A DNA stretch of 64,000 nt, taken from Oceanibium sediminis. Its GTDB lineage: Bacteria; Pseudomonadota; Alphaproteobacteria; Rhodobacterales; Rhodobacteraceae. The stretch is from assembly GCF_003265325.1 (NCBI RefSeq), contig NZ_QGNX01000002.1, positions 248,001-312,000 of the forward strand, written 5' to 3'. Both the position numbers and the translations under genes were made by a program. Below the pieces are notes generated by a model. It was not told where the DNA came from, searched no databases, and saw only the letters and a program-made list of their open reading frames with translations. This document shows, piece after piece, positions 1 to 9,762 of this stretch (positions are counted from its first letter, which is position 1; each line of letters starts with the position of its first letter).

Positions 1-1269
1 ATCCACCGGGTTCATCCGCGCCGCGCGGCGGGCGGGAAAATAGGTGACCCCGAAGCTCAGGCCGAGGCTCAGCGCGACGGCGGACAGCACGTCGTCCAAC
101 CGCAGTTCCGCGGGCAACTGGCTGATGTAGCGCACCGACGGGTCCCACACGCCCCCGCCGAGGATGTAGTTCACGAAGCCGAAGATCGGGTCGATGTAGA
201 TCGCGAACAGGCAGCCCATCACCACGCCGATGGCGGTGCCGATCACCCCGATGGAGGCCCCGCAGATGAAGAAGACGCGCAGGATCGAGCCTTCGCTCAG
301 GCCCATGGTGCGCAGGATGCCCACGTCACGCCCCTTGTTCTTCACCAGCATGATCAGGCCCGACACGATATTCAGCGCGGCCACGGTGACCAGGATCGAC
401 AGGATGACGAACATGATGTTGTCCTCCATCTTCAGCGCGCGCAGGAAGCCGCCCCACTGGTCGCGCCAGGTGATGGCGTAATACCCCTCGCCCGTCGCTT
501 GCAGGATGCCGGGCAGACGCGCGTCCACCGCTTCGGGATCGTCCACCAGCACCTCGAGTTCGGTGGCGACGCCTTCGCGGTTGAAGAAGCTCTGCGCCTC
601 GGCGAAGGGCATGTAGATGCGGGTGCGGTCGATGTCATAGCGCCCGACCTGGAAGATATGGACCACCTCGTAATCCACGATGCGCGGCGTGGTGCCAAAG
701 GGCCCCTTCACCCCGTCGGGGGAGATCAGCCGGATCGTATCACCCGGCCCCAGCCCCAGGTCCATCGCGATGCCCGCGCCGATGGAAACCCCCTCATCGA
801 AGCGGGACAGGTCGCCGCGCTCGGATTCCGGCTCGCGGATCAGGGGGATGGAGCGCACGTCCTCAAGCCGCTGGCCATAGACCTCCACCCCGCCGTTGCG
901 GCCATTGGCAGAGGCCATGACCTGCCCTTTCACCATGGGCGCGGCGCGGGTCACGCCGGGGGCCGCGGCCACGCGCTCGGCCAGGGCGTCGAACTCCTCG
1001 ATCCCGCGGGGCAGTTGCCCGTGCGCATCGAAGCGGGGGACGTCCAGCACCGTGACATGGGCGTTGGCGCCGATGATTGTGTTGACGAATTCCGTGCGGA
1101 AGCCGGAACGCACCGCAAGCGTGGCGATCAGCGCGAACACCGCCAGCGACACGCCGAGAAGCGAGATCACGGACATCACGCTGACCCCACCTTCCCGGCG
1201 GCGCGCTCGAAGGTAGCGCCAGGCGATCAGCCACTCAAAGCCGGCGAAAGGCGGGGTGCGGGTGCTCAT
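1..1269 (-). CDS. lolC: Lipoprotein-releasing ABC transporter permease, LolC/LolE family (3' end cut)
   Basis: Inner-membrane permease of the Lol system that lifts outer-membrane lipoproteins from the inner membrane. The translation opens MSTRTPPFAGFEWLIAWRYL, followed by the first membrane segment (SVISLLGVSLAVFALIATLAV), a large periplasmic domain, and then the C-terminal membrane segments with the FtsX-type stretch ILSILVTVAALNIVSGL and KGRDVGILRTMG. The frame stays open to base 1, so about 423 codons are seen and the last few residues are missing. It lies 39 bp downstream of proS on the same strand, a common arrangement in this family. Whether it is closer to LolC or LolE cannot be decided here. 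Confidence 0.9.
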   Translation of the reverse strand, partial: MSTRTPPFAGFEWLIAWRYLRARRREGGVSVMSVISLLGVSLAVFALIATLAVRSGFRTEFVNTIIGANAHVTVLDVPRFDAHGQLPRGIEEFDALAERVAAAPGVTRAAPMVKGQVMASANGRNGGVEVYGQRLEDVRSIPLIREPESERGDLSRFDEGVSIGAGIAMDLGLGPGDTIRLISPDGVKGPFGTTPRIVDYEVVHIFQVGRYDIDRTRIYMPFAEAQSFFNREGVATELEVLVDDPEAVDARLPGILQATGEGYYAITWRDQWGGFLRALKMEDNIMFVILSILVTVAALNIVSGLIMLVKNKGRDVGILRTMGLSEGSILRVFFICGASIGVIGTAIGVVMGCLFAIYIDPIFGFVNYILGGGVWDPSVRYISQLPAELRLDDVLSAVALSLGLSFGVTYFPARRAARMNPVD

Positions 1270-1308
1270 GCAGCGACCGGGCCCGTGGGAACGCGCGTGC
1301 GCATCGCC

Positions 1309-2646
1309 TCAGACGCCCGCGAAGATCTGCGCGCAGCGATCCAGCGCCGCCTCGGGGGACATTTCCTCGGACTCGCCCGTGCGGCGGGAGGTCAGCTCGA
1401 CCACCCCGTTCTTCAGCCCGCGCGGCCCTACGGTGATGCGCCAGGGGCAACCGACCAGGTCCATGGTGGCGAATTTCGCGCCCGCGCGTTCCTCACGGTC
1501 GTCGTAAAGCGGGTCGAGGCCGCGGGACTTCAGGCCCTGGTACAGACCTTCGCAGGCGGCGTCCGCATCGGTATCCCCCTGCTTGAGGTTCACGATGCCG
1601 ATCTGGAAGGGCGCGACTTCCTCGGGCCAGATGATGCCCTTGTCGTCGTGGTTCGCCTCGATCAGCGCGCCGACAAGACGCGACACGCCGATCCCGTGCG
1701 AGCCCATGTGAACCGGCGAGCGGGTGCCGTCCGGGCCAAGCACGGTGGCGCCCATCGGCTCCGAATACTTCGTGCCGAAGTAAAAGATCTGCCCCACCTC
1801 GATGCCGCGGGCCGTGCGGCGACGCTCTTCGGGGACTTTCGCGAACTCGGCCTCGTCATGGGTTTCGTCCGTGCGCGCATAGCGCGAGGTGAACTCCTCC
1901 AGCACCGCGCGGCAGGCGTCGTGGCTGTCGTAGTCGATCGCACGGTCACCGAACTTCAGGTCGGTGATCTGGCTGTCGTAGAACACCTCGGACTCGCCGG
2001 TGTCGGCCAGAACCAGGAATTCGTGCGTATCGTCCCCGCCGATCGGCCCGCTGTCCGCGCGCATCGGGATCGCCTGAAGGCCCATCCGCTCATAGGTCCG
2101 CAGATAGCTGACCAGGTGGCGGTTGTAGGAATGCAGCGCGTCTTCCTTGGTCAGGTCGAAGTTGTAGCCGTCCTTCATCAGGAACTCACGCCCGCGCATC
2201 ACGCCGAATCGGGGGCGCACCTCGTCCCGGAACTTCCACTGGATGTGGTACAGCGTCAGCGGCAGATCCTTGTAGGACTGCACGTGGCTGCGGAAGATGT
2301 CGGTGATCAGTTCCTCGTTCGTCGGACCGTAGAGCATGTCGCGGTCGTGGCGGTCACGGATGCGCAGCATTTCCTGACCGTAGTCGTCGTAGCGGCCGCT
2401 TTCGCGCCACAGGTCCGCGGACTGGATCGTGGGCATCAGCAGCGGGATATGCCCCGCACGCTGCTGCTCTTCATGAACAATCTGCTCGATGCGGCGCAGC
2501 ACCTTGTAGCCGAGCGGCAGCCAGGAATAGATGCCCGCGCTGGCCTGACGGATCATGCCCGCGCGCAGCATTAGGCGATGCGAGGCGATCTGGGCGTCCG
2601 AGGGGGTTTCCTTCAGGATCGGCAGGAAATAGCGGGACAGGCGCAT
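1309..2646 (-). CDS. proS: Prolyl-tRNA synthetase, short alphaproteobacterial type
   Basis: Charges tRNA-Pro with proline in the cytoplasm. The 445-residue protein begins [19 protein letters not shown] and shows the class II motifs: motif 1 near the [18 protein letters not shown] stretch, motif 2 ([22 protein letters not shown]) near residues 140-165, and motif 3 ([13 protein letters not shown]) near 320. At about 445 residues it lacks the editing insert of the E. coli-type enzyme (about 570), as is usual in alphaproteobacteria. A C-terminal anticodon-binding domain follows ([13 protein letters not shown]). It is probably co-transcribed with the Lol permease downstream. Confidence 0.97.
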   Translation of the reverse strand: MRLSRYFLPILKETPSDAQIASHRLMLRAGMIRQASAGIYSWLPLGYKVLRRIEQIVHEEQQRAGHIPLLMPTIQSADLWRESGRYDDYGQEMLRIRDRHDRDMLYGPTNEELITDIFRSHVQSYKDLPLTLYHIQWKFRDEVRPRFGVMRGREFLMKDGYNFDLTKEDALHSYNRHLVSYLRTYERMGLQAIPMRADSGPIGGDDTHEFLVLADTGESEVFYDSQITDLKFGDRAIDYDSHDACRAVLEEFTSRYARTDETHDEAEFAKVPEERRRTARGIEVGQIFYFGTKYSEPMGATVLGPDGTRSPVHMGSHGIGVSRLVGALIEANHDDKGIIWPEEVAPFQIGIVNLKQGDTDADAACEGLYQGLKSRGLDPLYDDREERAGAKFATMDLVGCPWRITVGPRGLKNGVVELTSRRTGESEEMSPEAALDRCAQIFAGV

Positions 2647-2790
2647 GTGGCTCAGACTTTCGGTTACAGGTCAGCGTCACGCGCAGATGTAGGCGAAAGC
2701 CGGGGGGCGTGCAATCGGAGCGTCGGCACGGGGCGGGACACGCGGAAAAACCCAATTGCAAATGTGACAGAAGTTTGGTTTACAAAACCG

Positions 2791-2925
2791 GCCGGAGATG
2801 GAAGGCGGGACGTCGCAAGTGAGTCGGAACGGCCCAAACTGATCGCCAACGGCAAAAAAGGGCAAACGCCCAAGTCTGGGGAGACGACACGACCGGCTTG
2901 CAGTCATGCAGGCCGGTTTTGTTTT
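2791..2925 (+). ncRNA. Candidate intergenic small RNA between proS and ppx
   Basis: The 307-bp gap between ppx (ending at 2954) and proS (starting at 2646), both on the minus strand, has no credible gene. On the plus strand it carries a run of stem-loops: GGGC-AAAC-GCCC (2860-2871), GTCT-GGGG-AGAC (2874-2885) and a strong intrinsic terminator (2892-2925). A weak promoter may lie upstream, TTGCAA at 2756-2761 and TTTACA at 2779-2784 with 17 bp between, which would start the RNA near 2791. No known family is recognised, and the start position is inferred. Confidence 0.45.
2892..2925 (+). terminator. Rho-independent terminator on the plus strand, no plus-strand gene upstream
   Basis: The arms at 2892-2902 (ACCGGCTTGCA) and 2907-2917 (TGCAGGCCGGT) pair over 11 bp with one G-U, around a GTCA loop. 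A T-rich run follows (TTTTGTTTT). On the minus strand the hairpin is not followed by T residues, so it works only for plus-strand transcripts. Confidence 0.8.
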
Positions 2926-2953
2926 GATCGACGGCGGGCCGGTTTCGCGGCGA

Positions 2954-4495
2954 TCAACGCGCCGACAGGGTGACCAGCGGCTCCAGCTCCAACGCCATGG
3001 CAAGGTTGCGCAAACGCCGGTCCACCGCCTCGCCGCGCAGCGCGCGCGCCGGGCCCCGCAGGGTCAGCGTCAGCGTCCCGTCGTCGCGCGACAGCTTTGT
3101 GTTTTCCAGCGATCCGGGCGCCGCGCCCGACAGCATCGCCCCAAGGCGCAGCGCCCGGCCAAGAGTTTCCGCCTGGGCCTGCCGCTCAGGGGTCAGCAGC
3201 GAAAGGATGTCTTCGGACAAGCCCTTGTTGGACGACGCCTTGTAACGCGTCACGATCGCGGCGCCGAGGAACACCCGCCCCTCGTGATCCAGCCCGGACA
3301 GGTTGGCGCGGGTGACGGTTTCGAAACACACCTCGGCGCGATAGTCGGGGTGGGCCCGCCATGTGATGTCATGCAGATAGCAGGCCGCGCGGATCAGGCG
3401 CAGTTCCTCGCGGTCCGCATCGCCGAACAGCGGCATCAGCCAGGCATAGAGCGATGCGCCAAAACCCGGAAAGCGCGCGCGGGTCTGTTCCATGTGGCGC
3501 GCCGCCTCGAGCAGCGGGTCGCGCGCCCGCATGGAGGCGGGCATCTGGCGATACAGCAGCCCTTCGCGCAACCCGTAGGAAGAGATCAGGATCGCCTCGG
3601 GCCGCATGGTCTGCACCACCCGGCGCAGGACCCGCGCCGCCGTCGGCACAAGCTCCAGCCGCGCGAGCGAGGTGTCGGTCAGCTTGCTCAGCTCCTCGGG
3701 GGACTGGTCCACCAGCCAGTCGCAGGTTTCCAGCACCTGCTCCGCGGTCAGCCGGTATTCGTGCAGCACCTTCAGCGGGTAGCCGCGCCGCTCCATGTCC
3801 AGCTTCGCGATGGCGCGCCATGAGCCGCCCACAAGGAACAGGCGCTGTGTCGGGCCGCCGACACGCTCCGCCAGCGCGGCGACCTCGGTCTCGATCTGCG
3901 TTTCCTGTTCTGCTTCCGTATCGAAGGCCGCAAGGCGCAGCGGCCCGAGGGGCGAGGTCGAGCGCGCGCCGATCTTGCCACCCTCGACCCGCGCCATCTC
4001 CATCGAGGCGCCGCCGATGTCGCAGACGATGCCGGTCGCCTTGGGCCAGCCGAGCAGGACGCCCTTGGCCGAGAGGCGGGCTTCATCCTCGCCCGTGGCG
4101 ACTTCCAGCGACAGGCCGGTGGCGCGCTCGACCTGGTCGCGGAAGGCCGGGCCGTCTTTGGCGTCGCGCACGGCGGCGGTGGCCACGCCGGTCAGCACCG
4201 TCACCTGCATGATCTTGGCCAGCGCGGCGAAACGGTGCAGCGCACTCAGCGCGCGCTTGCGCCCTTCAGGGTCCAGCATCCCGGTTTCCTGCAAGCCCTT
4301 GCCAAGGCCGCAGAGGATCTTCTCGTTGTAGAAATAGGCCGGTGAGCGGGCCACGCCGTCGAACACCACCAGGCGAACGGAGTTGGATCCGACATCCACG
4401 ACACCGACACGGCGCACCGATTCCCCGTCGGCGGCGGTCAGGCTGCGCGCGGCTTCGGGGCCGAAGCCGTTCTCAGTCACCTGTGTGCTGGACAT
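2954..4495 (-). CDS. ppx: Exopolyphosphatase, Ppx/GppA family
   Basis: Releases phosphate from the end of polyphosphate chains, or hydrolyses pppGpp; the family does not allow a sure choice. The start chosen is ATG at 4495 (MSSTQVTENGFGPEAARSL), giving 513 residues. The ASKHA phosphate-binding motif VGVVDVGSNSVRLVVFDG lies near residues 28-45. A second motif, IVCDIGGASMEMARV, lies near 150, where the Ppx fold has its DxGG. The C-terminal part (CYLHDITWRAHPDYRAE) resembles the HD-like domain of longer Ppx proteins. The gene follows ppk on the same strand with a 79-bp gap, so synthesis and breakdown of polyphosphate are paired. Confidence 0.93.
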   Translation of the reverse strand: MSSTQVTENGFGPEAARSLTAADGESVRRVGVVDVGSNSVRLVVFDGVARSPAYFYNEKILCGLGKGLQETGMLDPEGRKRALSALHRFAALAKIMQVTVLTGVATAAVRDAKDGPAFRDQVERATGLSLEVATGEDEARLSAKGVLLGWPKATGIVCDIGGASMEMARVEGGKIGARSTSPLGPLRLAAFDTEAEQETQIETEVAALAERVGGPTQRLFLVGGSWRAIAKLDMERRGYPLKVLHEYRLTAEQVLETCDWLVDQSPEELSKLTDTSLARLELVPTAARVLRRVVQTMRPEAILISSYGLREGLLYRQMPASMRARDPLLEAARHMEQTRARFPGFGASLYAWLMPLFGDADREELRLIRAACYLHDITWRAHPDYRAEVCFETVTRANLSGLDHEGRVFLGAAIVTRYKASSNKGLSEDILSLLTPERQAQAETLGRALRLGAMLSGAAPGSLENTKLSRDDGTLTLTLRGPARALRGEAVDRRLRNLAMALELEPLVTLSAR

Positions 4496-4574
4496 GCGCC
4501 CTCCCCCGCGGCGTGTGCTGCGCGGGTATACGTGGCGCGATGGCGACCCTCTGTCAACGGCGGTTCCGCGGCGG

Positions 4575-6752
4575 TCAGTCGTAAGAGTGCAGCAACTCGG
4601 GCACATCCTCGGCCCCGGCGCGACCGCGGCCCGACAATGAGGGGTTTTCCATGAAGAAGCGGTGGCAGCTGAAAAGCTGGCCCTCTTCGCCCTCGTCATG
4701 GCGCAGGAAACTGCCGTCGGGCTGCAATACCCAGCTTTGCGCGCAATCGGCAAAATTCGCGGCCATGATCTGCCGCAGGATCTGCGCGTGCACCGTGGGG
4801 TTCGTCGCCGGCACAAGCGTTTCCACCCGGCGATCGAGGTTGCGCCCCATCCAGTCCGCGGAGGAGATATAGACCTTCGCCTTGTCCGAGGGCAGCTTGT
4901 GCCCATTGCCGAAACAAGCGATGCGCGAATGTTCCAGGAATCGCCCGACGATGGATTTGACGCGGATATTCTCGCTCAGCCCCTTCACGCCGGGGCGCAC
5001 CCCGCAGATGCCGCGCACCACCATGTCGATCTTCACCCCCGCGCAACTGGCGGCGTAGAGCGCGTCGATCACGTCCGGATCGATCACCGCGTTCAGCTTC
5101 GCCCAGACCCTGCCCGGCCGCCCGGCGCGGGCATGCGCCGCCTCGGCCGCGAGATTGTCGAGCAGCGTCGATTTCAGCGTATGCGGAGAGATCGAGAGCA
5201 GTTCCAGGTCATCCGGACGCACGTAGCCCGAGACATAGTTGAACACCTTCGTCGCATCCCGCCCGAGCGCCGCGTTGCAGGTGAACAGTGACAGGTCGGT
5301 GTAAAAGCGCGCCGTGATCGGGTGGTAGTTGCCGGTGCCGAAATGGGTATAAGTTACAAGGTCGCCGCCTTCGCGCCGCACCACGGTAGAAATCTTCGCA
5401 TGGGTCTTCCAGTCGGTGAAGCCATAGACCACCTGCGCCCCGGCGCGTTCCAGCATCCGGGACTGGCGAATGTTCGCGGCCTCGTCGAAGCGGGCCTTCA
5501 GTTCGACCAGCGCGGTGACCGACTTGCCCGATTCCGCCGCCTCGCACAGCGCGGCGACGATGGGCGACTGGGTGGACGTGCGGTAGAGCGTCTGCTTGAT
5601 CGCCAGCACGTCCGGGTCGCGCGCCGCCTGGTTTAGGAAGCGGATCACCATGTCGAACGTCTCGTAGGGGTGATGCAGCAGCATGTCCTTGTGGCGAATC
5701 GCCGAGAACATGTCCCCCTCATGGTCCTGCACCCGCTCGGGCGTGCGCGGGGTGAAATGGGGCCAGAGCAGGTCGGGGCGGTCCAGATCGACCAGTTCGC
5801 TGAGGGACGCCATGCCGATGATGCCGTCGATCTCGATCACCTCGTCGGGGTTGACGTGCATCTCGCTCAAGATGGTGTCGCGCAGGTCCGCCGGCGCCCC
5901 GGCCGAGATCTTGAGGCGGATCACCTCTCCCCTGCGGCGGCGCTTGAGCGCGGTTTCGAATTCGCGGACCAGGTCCTCGGCCTCTTCCTCCACCTCCAGG
6001 TCGCTGTCGCGCAGCACGCGGAAGGTGCAGCGCCCGGTCACCTCGTAGCCGGGGAACAGCTTGTCGAGGAACGCCTCGATGAAATCCTCAAGCAGCAGGA
6101 AGCGCGTCGTGCCGCCCTCGCCATCGTCGAGGCGGGTGAACCGGGCCACCTGCGCGGGGATCGGCAGCAGCGCCTCAAGCGGCTGACCGTCGGCGCGGCG
6201 GCGCAGGCGCAGCGCCAGCGCGAAGCCGGTGTTCTGGATGAAGGGAAACGGGTGGGCCGGGTCGATCGCCAGCGGCGTCAGGATCGGAAAGACCTGCGCC
6301 ATGAAGTGCTGGTCCAGCCGCTTGCGGTCCGCCGGCGTCAGGTCCCTGGGGTCGAGGATGCAGATCCCCGCACCCGCCAGTTCCTTGGACAGCACGCACC
6401 AGGTCTTGTTCTGGCGCTCCATCAGTCGGCGGGCATTCTCGTCGATCTGGGCGAGCTGCTCGGTCGGGGTCATGCCGTCGGCGCTCGGCATGGTGACGCC
6501 GCCCTTGACCAGGCCGCGCAGCCCGGCGACGCGCACGGAATAGAACTCGTCCAGGTTGGAGCCTGAAATCGACAGGAAGCGGACCCGCTCCAGCAGGGGA
6601 ACGTTGGGGTTTTCCGCCTCTTGCAGGACGCGCCAGTTGAATTCCAGCCAGCTCAGCTCTCGGTTGAAGAAGCGCGCACTGCTTTGCGCGTCAACTCCGG
6701 GCAGGTCGACGGCAGGGGGCAGCGCGGCCTTGAGAAAATCGGCATTGGTCAT
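4575..6752 (-). CDS. ppk1: Polyphosphate kinase 1
   Basis: Reversible transfer of the ATP gamma-phosphate to a polyphosphate chain. The protein has 725 residues, the usual PPK1 length. It shows the N-terminal RFFNRELSWLEFNWRVLQEA, the middle ALVELKARFDEAANIR region and the two histidine motifs of the phospholipase-D-like fold: THAKISTVVR near residue 450 (autophosphorylated His) and LEHSRIACFGNG near 610. The start is MTNADFLKAALPP at 6752. The gene heads a ppk-ppx pair. A TATAAT hexamer lies 20 bp upstream of the start codon. Confidence 0.97.
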   Translation of the reverse strand: MTNADFLKAALPPAVDLPGVDAQSSARFFNRELSWLEFNWRVLQEAENPNVPLLERVRFLSISGSNLDEFYSVRVAGLRGLVKGGVTMPSADGMTPTEQLAQIDENARRLMERQNKTWCVLSKELAGAGICILDPRDLTPADRKRLDQHFMAQVFPILTPLAIDPAHPFPFIQNTGFALALRLRRRADGQPLEALLPIPAQVARFTRLDDGEGGTTRFLLLEDFIEAFLDKLFPGYEVTGRCTFRVLRDSDLEVEEEAEDLVREFETALKRRRRGEVIRLKISAGAPADLRDTILSEMHVNPDEVIEIDGIIGMASLSELVDLDRPDLLWPHFTPRTPERVQDHEGDMFSAIRHKDMLLHHPYETFDMVIRFLNQAARDPDVLAIKQTLYRTSTQSPIVAALCEAAESGKSVTALVELKARFDEAANIRQSRMLERAGAQVVYGFTDWKTHAKISTVVRREGGDLVTYTHFGTGNYHPITARFYTDLSLFTCNAALGRDATKVFNYVSGYVRPDDLELLSISPHTLKSTLLDNLAAEAAHARAGRPGRVWAKLNAVIDPDVIDALYAASCAGVKIDMVVRGICGVRPGVKGLSENIRVKSIVGRFLEHSRIACFGNGHKLPSDKAKVYISSADWMGRNLDRRVETLVPATNPTVHAQILRQIMAANFADCAQSWVLQPDGSFLRHDEGEEGQLFSCHRFFMENPSLSGRGRAGAEDVPELLHSYD

Positions 6753-6771
6753 GGCTGTGTCTTATTCATGA

Positions 6772-6777
6772 ATTATA
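6772..6777 (-). promoter_or_regulatory. Possible -10 element of the ppk promoter
   Basis: Read on the minus strand, an AT-rich stretch ends in a perfect TATAAT about 20 bp upstream of the ppk start codon. This stands out in the GC-rich surroundings. No good -35 hexamer sits at 17 bp. The preceding GCGTCATTAAA loosely resembles half of an alphaproteobacterial Pho box, which would suit a phosphate-regulated ppk, but the second half is not convincing. Confidence 0.35.
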
Positions 6778-6901
6778 ATGATTTAATGACGCAGGGGGCG
6801 ACTGTCCAGTCAGCGCCCCTGCACGCCCCCCTTGCGGCGCGCAGTCGCGTGCCCCGCCGGGCTTGCCGGACGGGGCCCCCAATCGGGCCGGACGGACCCG
6901 G

Positions 6902-7567
6902 CTACGCGCCGGTGTTTTCCGCTAGCACGTCGATCGCCAGCTTCAGGCCGACGGGCCGCGCGCCTGCCATCGCGGCGCGGTCGATCCGCGCGACGATATC
7001 CGCCGCCGCTGCGAAAGAGCGGTCTATCCGGCGCAGGATATAGGCCACCATGCTGGGCGAGACGCGAAGTTGGCGGTCCGCGAACAGCTTGACCAGCACT
7101 CCTGCGAGCAAGGCATCGTCGGGCGCCTCCAGCCGGGTGACCCCGGCGGCCTGCATCCGGCTGGCGAGATCGGGCAGCGAAAGCCCCCAGCGCGGCGGCG
7201 CGCTGCGCGCGGTCACAAGCAGGCGATGGCCGGCATTGATGACGGCGTTATGGGCGTGAAACACCCGCTCCTCGGCGGCCCTGTCACCGGCGATGCGGTC
7301 CACGTCCTCCAGCACCAGCGGCCCCTCCGGCAGGCCGAGGTCGGGGTCGTCGGCGGCGCGGATCTGCGCGCCGGACATTTCGGCCCAGACATGCGCGAGG
7401 TGCGTCTTGCCCGCCCCCTCGGGGCCGACCAGCGCCATGCGCCCGCCTGGCCAGTCGGCATAGGCTTCGATGGCGGCCAGCGCCGTGGCGTTGGCGTCGG
7501 AGACGAGGAAGGCCTCACGGCCCAGCGCCGGGCGGCTGCCCAGATCCAGGGAAAGCTGTCGTGCCAT
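6902..7567 (-). CDS. hdaA: HdaA-type DnaA-related replication regulator
   Basis: A short AAA+ protein of 221 residues, homologous to the ATPase part of DnaA but without its DNA-binding domain IV. In Caulobacter HdaA works with the sliding clamp to stimulate ATP hydrolysis by DnaA. The N-terminal QLSLDLG is the expected clamp-binding motif of this family. Walker A is GPEGAGKTHL near residues 48-57 and a Walker B-like LVLEDVDRI follows near 84. It starts 4 bp after the permease gene, with a GGAG ribosome site 9 bp before the ATG. Confidence 0.88.
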   Translation of the reverse strand: MARQLSLDLGSRPALGREAFLVSDANATALAAIEAYADWPGGRMALVGPEGAGKTHLAHVWAEMSGAQIRAADDPDLGLPEGPLVLEDVDRIAGDRAAEERVFHAHNAVINAGHRLLVTARSAPPRWGLSLPDLASRMQAAGVTRLEAPDDALLAGVLVKLFADRQLRVSPSMVAYILRRIDRSFAAAADIVARIDRAAMAGARPVGLKLAIDVLAENTGA

Positions 7568-7571
7568 GACG

Positions 7572-8675
7572 CTACTCCGCCGCGTCCTGCCGGTCGGGAT
7601 CCGGTTCCGATCCGGCGCCAGACTCCACCGGCCCCGTATAAAGCGGCCCCGCCTTGTACTGCTGGATCGCGAAGCGGCTGAGCACCCCGATCACCGCGCT
7701 GACCGGCACAGCGATCAGCATCCCCGCGAAGCCCAGCAGCGCCCCGAAGGCGCTGAGCGCGAAGATCAGCGCGACCGGGTGCAGGCGCACCTTTCCGCCG
7801 ACCATCTTCGGGGTCAGCACATTGCCCTCAACCGCCTGGCCGATGCCGAACACCGCCGCCACGGCCACGATCCAGCCCCAGTCGCCCCAGAAATGGAACA
7901 CCGCCACCCCAATGGAAATCGCTCCACCAAGAATCGACCCAACAAACGGAATGAACGAGATGATGCCTGCGAACAGTCCGATCACCACCCCGAACGGCAA
8001 CCCGATCAGCGCCAGTGAAATCGCGTAGAACGCCCCGAGGATCATCCCCACAGACAGCTGGCCGCGCACGAAGCCGGACAGGACATCGTCGCTTTCGCGG
8101 GCAAGGCGACGCACGGTCTGCACATGCTCCCGCGGGATCAGGTCATCGATGCGGGCGATGAGCCGGTCCCAGTCGAGCAGCAGGTAGAAAGCGATGACCG
8201 GGCTGAGGAACACCACCAGGATGGAATCCACCACCGCGAAGGAAGAGTTCAAAACCGCCTGAGCCAGTGCGACGCCGCCGTTCTTGATACTGTCCTCCAT
8301 GCCGGCAAGCCCCTGACGTACAGAGGAACTTTCGTCCAGCAACGCCGGGAACTGCTGGGTCAGCCATTCGCGCAGGTCGCCAAAAATCCTCGGCGTCGCT
8401 TCGATGAGCCCGGCGATCTGGTTCACGACCAGCGGGATCAGGATCAGCAGGATGGTGACCAGCACGAACACGGCCAGCGAGGTGATCAGCGCCGTCGCCG
8501 CCACCCGCGTGTACCCCCGCGATTCGAGCCGGTCCGCGAGCGGGTCCAGCAGGTAGGCGATCGCCGCGCCGACGATGAAGGGCAGCAGCGTATTCCCCAT
8601 GAACCAGAGGAACGCCACGAACACGACTGAGGCGATTCCCCAGTATTTGACTTGCTGGCGTTGGGTCAGGCCCAT
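7572..8675 (-). CDS. AI-2E family transporter (PerM-like permease)
   Basis: An integral membrane protein of 367 residues with about eight hydrophobic segments. The N-terminal block YWGIASVVFVAFLWF and the C-terminal block FGVVIGLFAGIISFIPFVGS with IGQAVEGNVLTPKMVG are typical of the AI-2E/PerM family. Substrates differ within the family, from autoinducer-2 export to Na+/H+ exchange, so no substrate is given. A GGAGG ribosome site precedes MGLTQRQQ. The hdaA gene follows at once, and the permease-hdaA order is common in alphaproteobacteria. Confidence 0.9.
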   Translation of the reverse strand: MGLTQRQQVKYWGIASVVFVAFLWFMGNTLLPFIVGAAIAYLLDPLADRLESRGYTRVAATALITSLAVFVLVTILLILIPLVVNQIAGLIEATPRIFGDLREWLTQQFPALLDESSSVRQGLAGMEDSIKNGGVALAQAVLNSSFAVVDSILVVFLSPVIAFYLLLDWDRLIARIDDLIPREHVQTVRRLARESDDVLSGFVRGQLSVGMILGAFYAISLALIGLPFGVVIGLFAGIISFIPFVGSILGGAISIGVAVFHFWGDWGWIVAVAAVFGIGQAVEGNVLTPKMVGGKVRLHPVALIFALSAFGALLGFAGMLIAVPVSAVIGVLSRFAIQQYKAGPLYTGPVESGAGSEPDPDRQDAAE

Positions 8676-8742
8676 GAATCCTCCATCTACTGGGCCTCCA
8701 CATGGGCCGGTGGCGGCCCGGATGCAAGCCGCGGGATGCCTG

Positions 8743-9507
8743 TCAGGCGAATTGTTCCTGTATCAGACGCTCCTCCAGGCCATGGCCGGGATCGAACAGG
8801 ATCCGGTGCGTGACACTTGTGTCGGTGGAAATATCCACCGCCTTGACGTTACGCACCTCCAGGCTGTCGGCAGCGGCCAGAACCGGGCGTTTGTCCGGCT
8901 CGATCACCTCGATCCGGACCTTCGCCTTGCTCGGGAGCAACGCCCCGCGCCAGCGGCGCGGACGGAAGGCGGCCACCGCCGTCAGCGCCAGGATATCCGC
9001 CCCGATCGGCAGAATCGGCCCATGCGCCGAGTAGTTGTACGCGGTGGAGCCTGCAGGCGTGGACAAAAGCGCCCCGTCGCAGACCAGCTCGGCCAGGCGC
9101 TCGCGCCCGTCGACGATGATTCTGAGCTTCGCCGCCTGCGGGCCTGAGCGCAGCAGGCTGACCTCGTTGATCGCCAGCGCCTCCTGCTTGCGGCCGGACA
9201 TCGTCTCGGCAACCATGCGCATGGGGTGGATCTCTGCCAACTCGGACTCCTCCAGCCGCTCCAGCAGCCCCTCCTCGCGGTAGACGTTCATCAGGAAGCC
9301 GACGGTGCCGCGATTCATGCCGTAGACGGGCACGTCCAGCGTTTGCGTGTCATGCAGAGTGGAAAGGACGAACCCGTCCCCGCCCAGCGCCACGATCACG
9401 TCGGCTTCCTCCGCAGGAACATGGCCGTAGCGCTGTGACAGGCGTTTCATGGCATCCTGCGCAACATCGGCGTGCGATGCGGTGAAACTGATCTTTTCGT
9501 ATCGCAT
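8743..9507 (-). CDS. nadK: NAD kinase
   Basis: Phosphorylates NAD to NADP in the cytoplasm. The protein of 254 residues carries GGDG at residues 42-45 ([14 protein letters not shown]), the NE motif in [10 protein letters not shown] and the C-terminal glycine-rich substrate loop [19 protein letters not shown]. The start is taken at ATG 9507 ([14 protein letters not shown]) because GGGGGAGGA lies about 10 bp upstream. A TTG at 9537 in the same frame would add ten unconserved residues. Confidence 0.95.
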   Translation of the reverse strand: MRYEKISFTASHADVAQDAMKRLSQRYGHVPAEEADVIVALGGDGFVLSTLHDTQTLDVPVYGMNRGTVGFLMNVYREEGLLERLEESELAEIHPMRMVAETMSGRKQEALAINEVSLLRSGPQAAKLRIIVDGRERLAELVCDGALLSTPAGSTAYNYSAHGPILPIGADILALTAVAAFRPRRWRGALLPSKAKVRIEVIEPDKRPVLAAADSLEVRNVKAVDISTDTSVTHRILFDPGHGLEERLIQEQFA

Positions 9508-9762
9508 CTGCGCGCGATCCTCCCCCGGGTCGGTCAATTAGTTGATATCCTTAGCGCGCGCCAACCGAAAACCTAACCGGTTTCTGAGGACAAGGCAAAA
9601 TCACCCCGGCGGCGGAGTTCCTATCGGAAACGCCCGGCGGCGTTTTCGCACCCCGCCGCGCCGATTTCGCGCTTTGCCTTCATCGGCGGGTCGTCTATCT
9701 AGCGTGCCAAAGCACCAAGGCGTTCCGACGCCCAGCGCCCACCCAAGGAAGGGAACCAGCCC

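Noticed and set aside
499-2574. 691-codon plus-strand open frame over the Lol permease and proS
   Set aside because: It is the exact antisense of two well-supported genes, is rich in His, Arg and Gly as mirror frames of GC-rich genes are, and has no family motif.
9538-9762. Possible riboswitch or attenuator ahead of glyA
   Set aside because: No glycine, SAM or SAH riboswitch core could be folded by eye. The gap is GC-rich with only weak hairpins.
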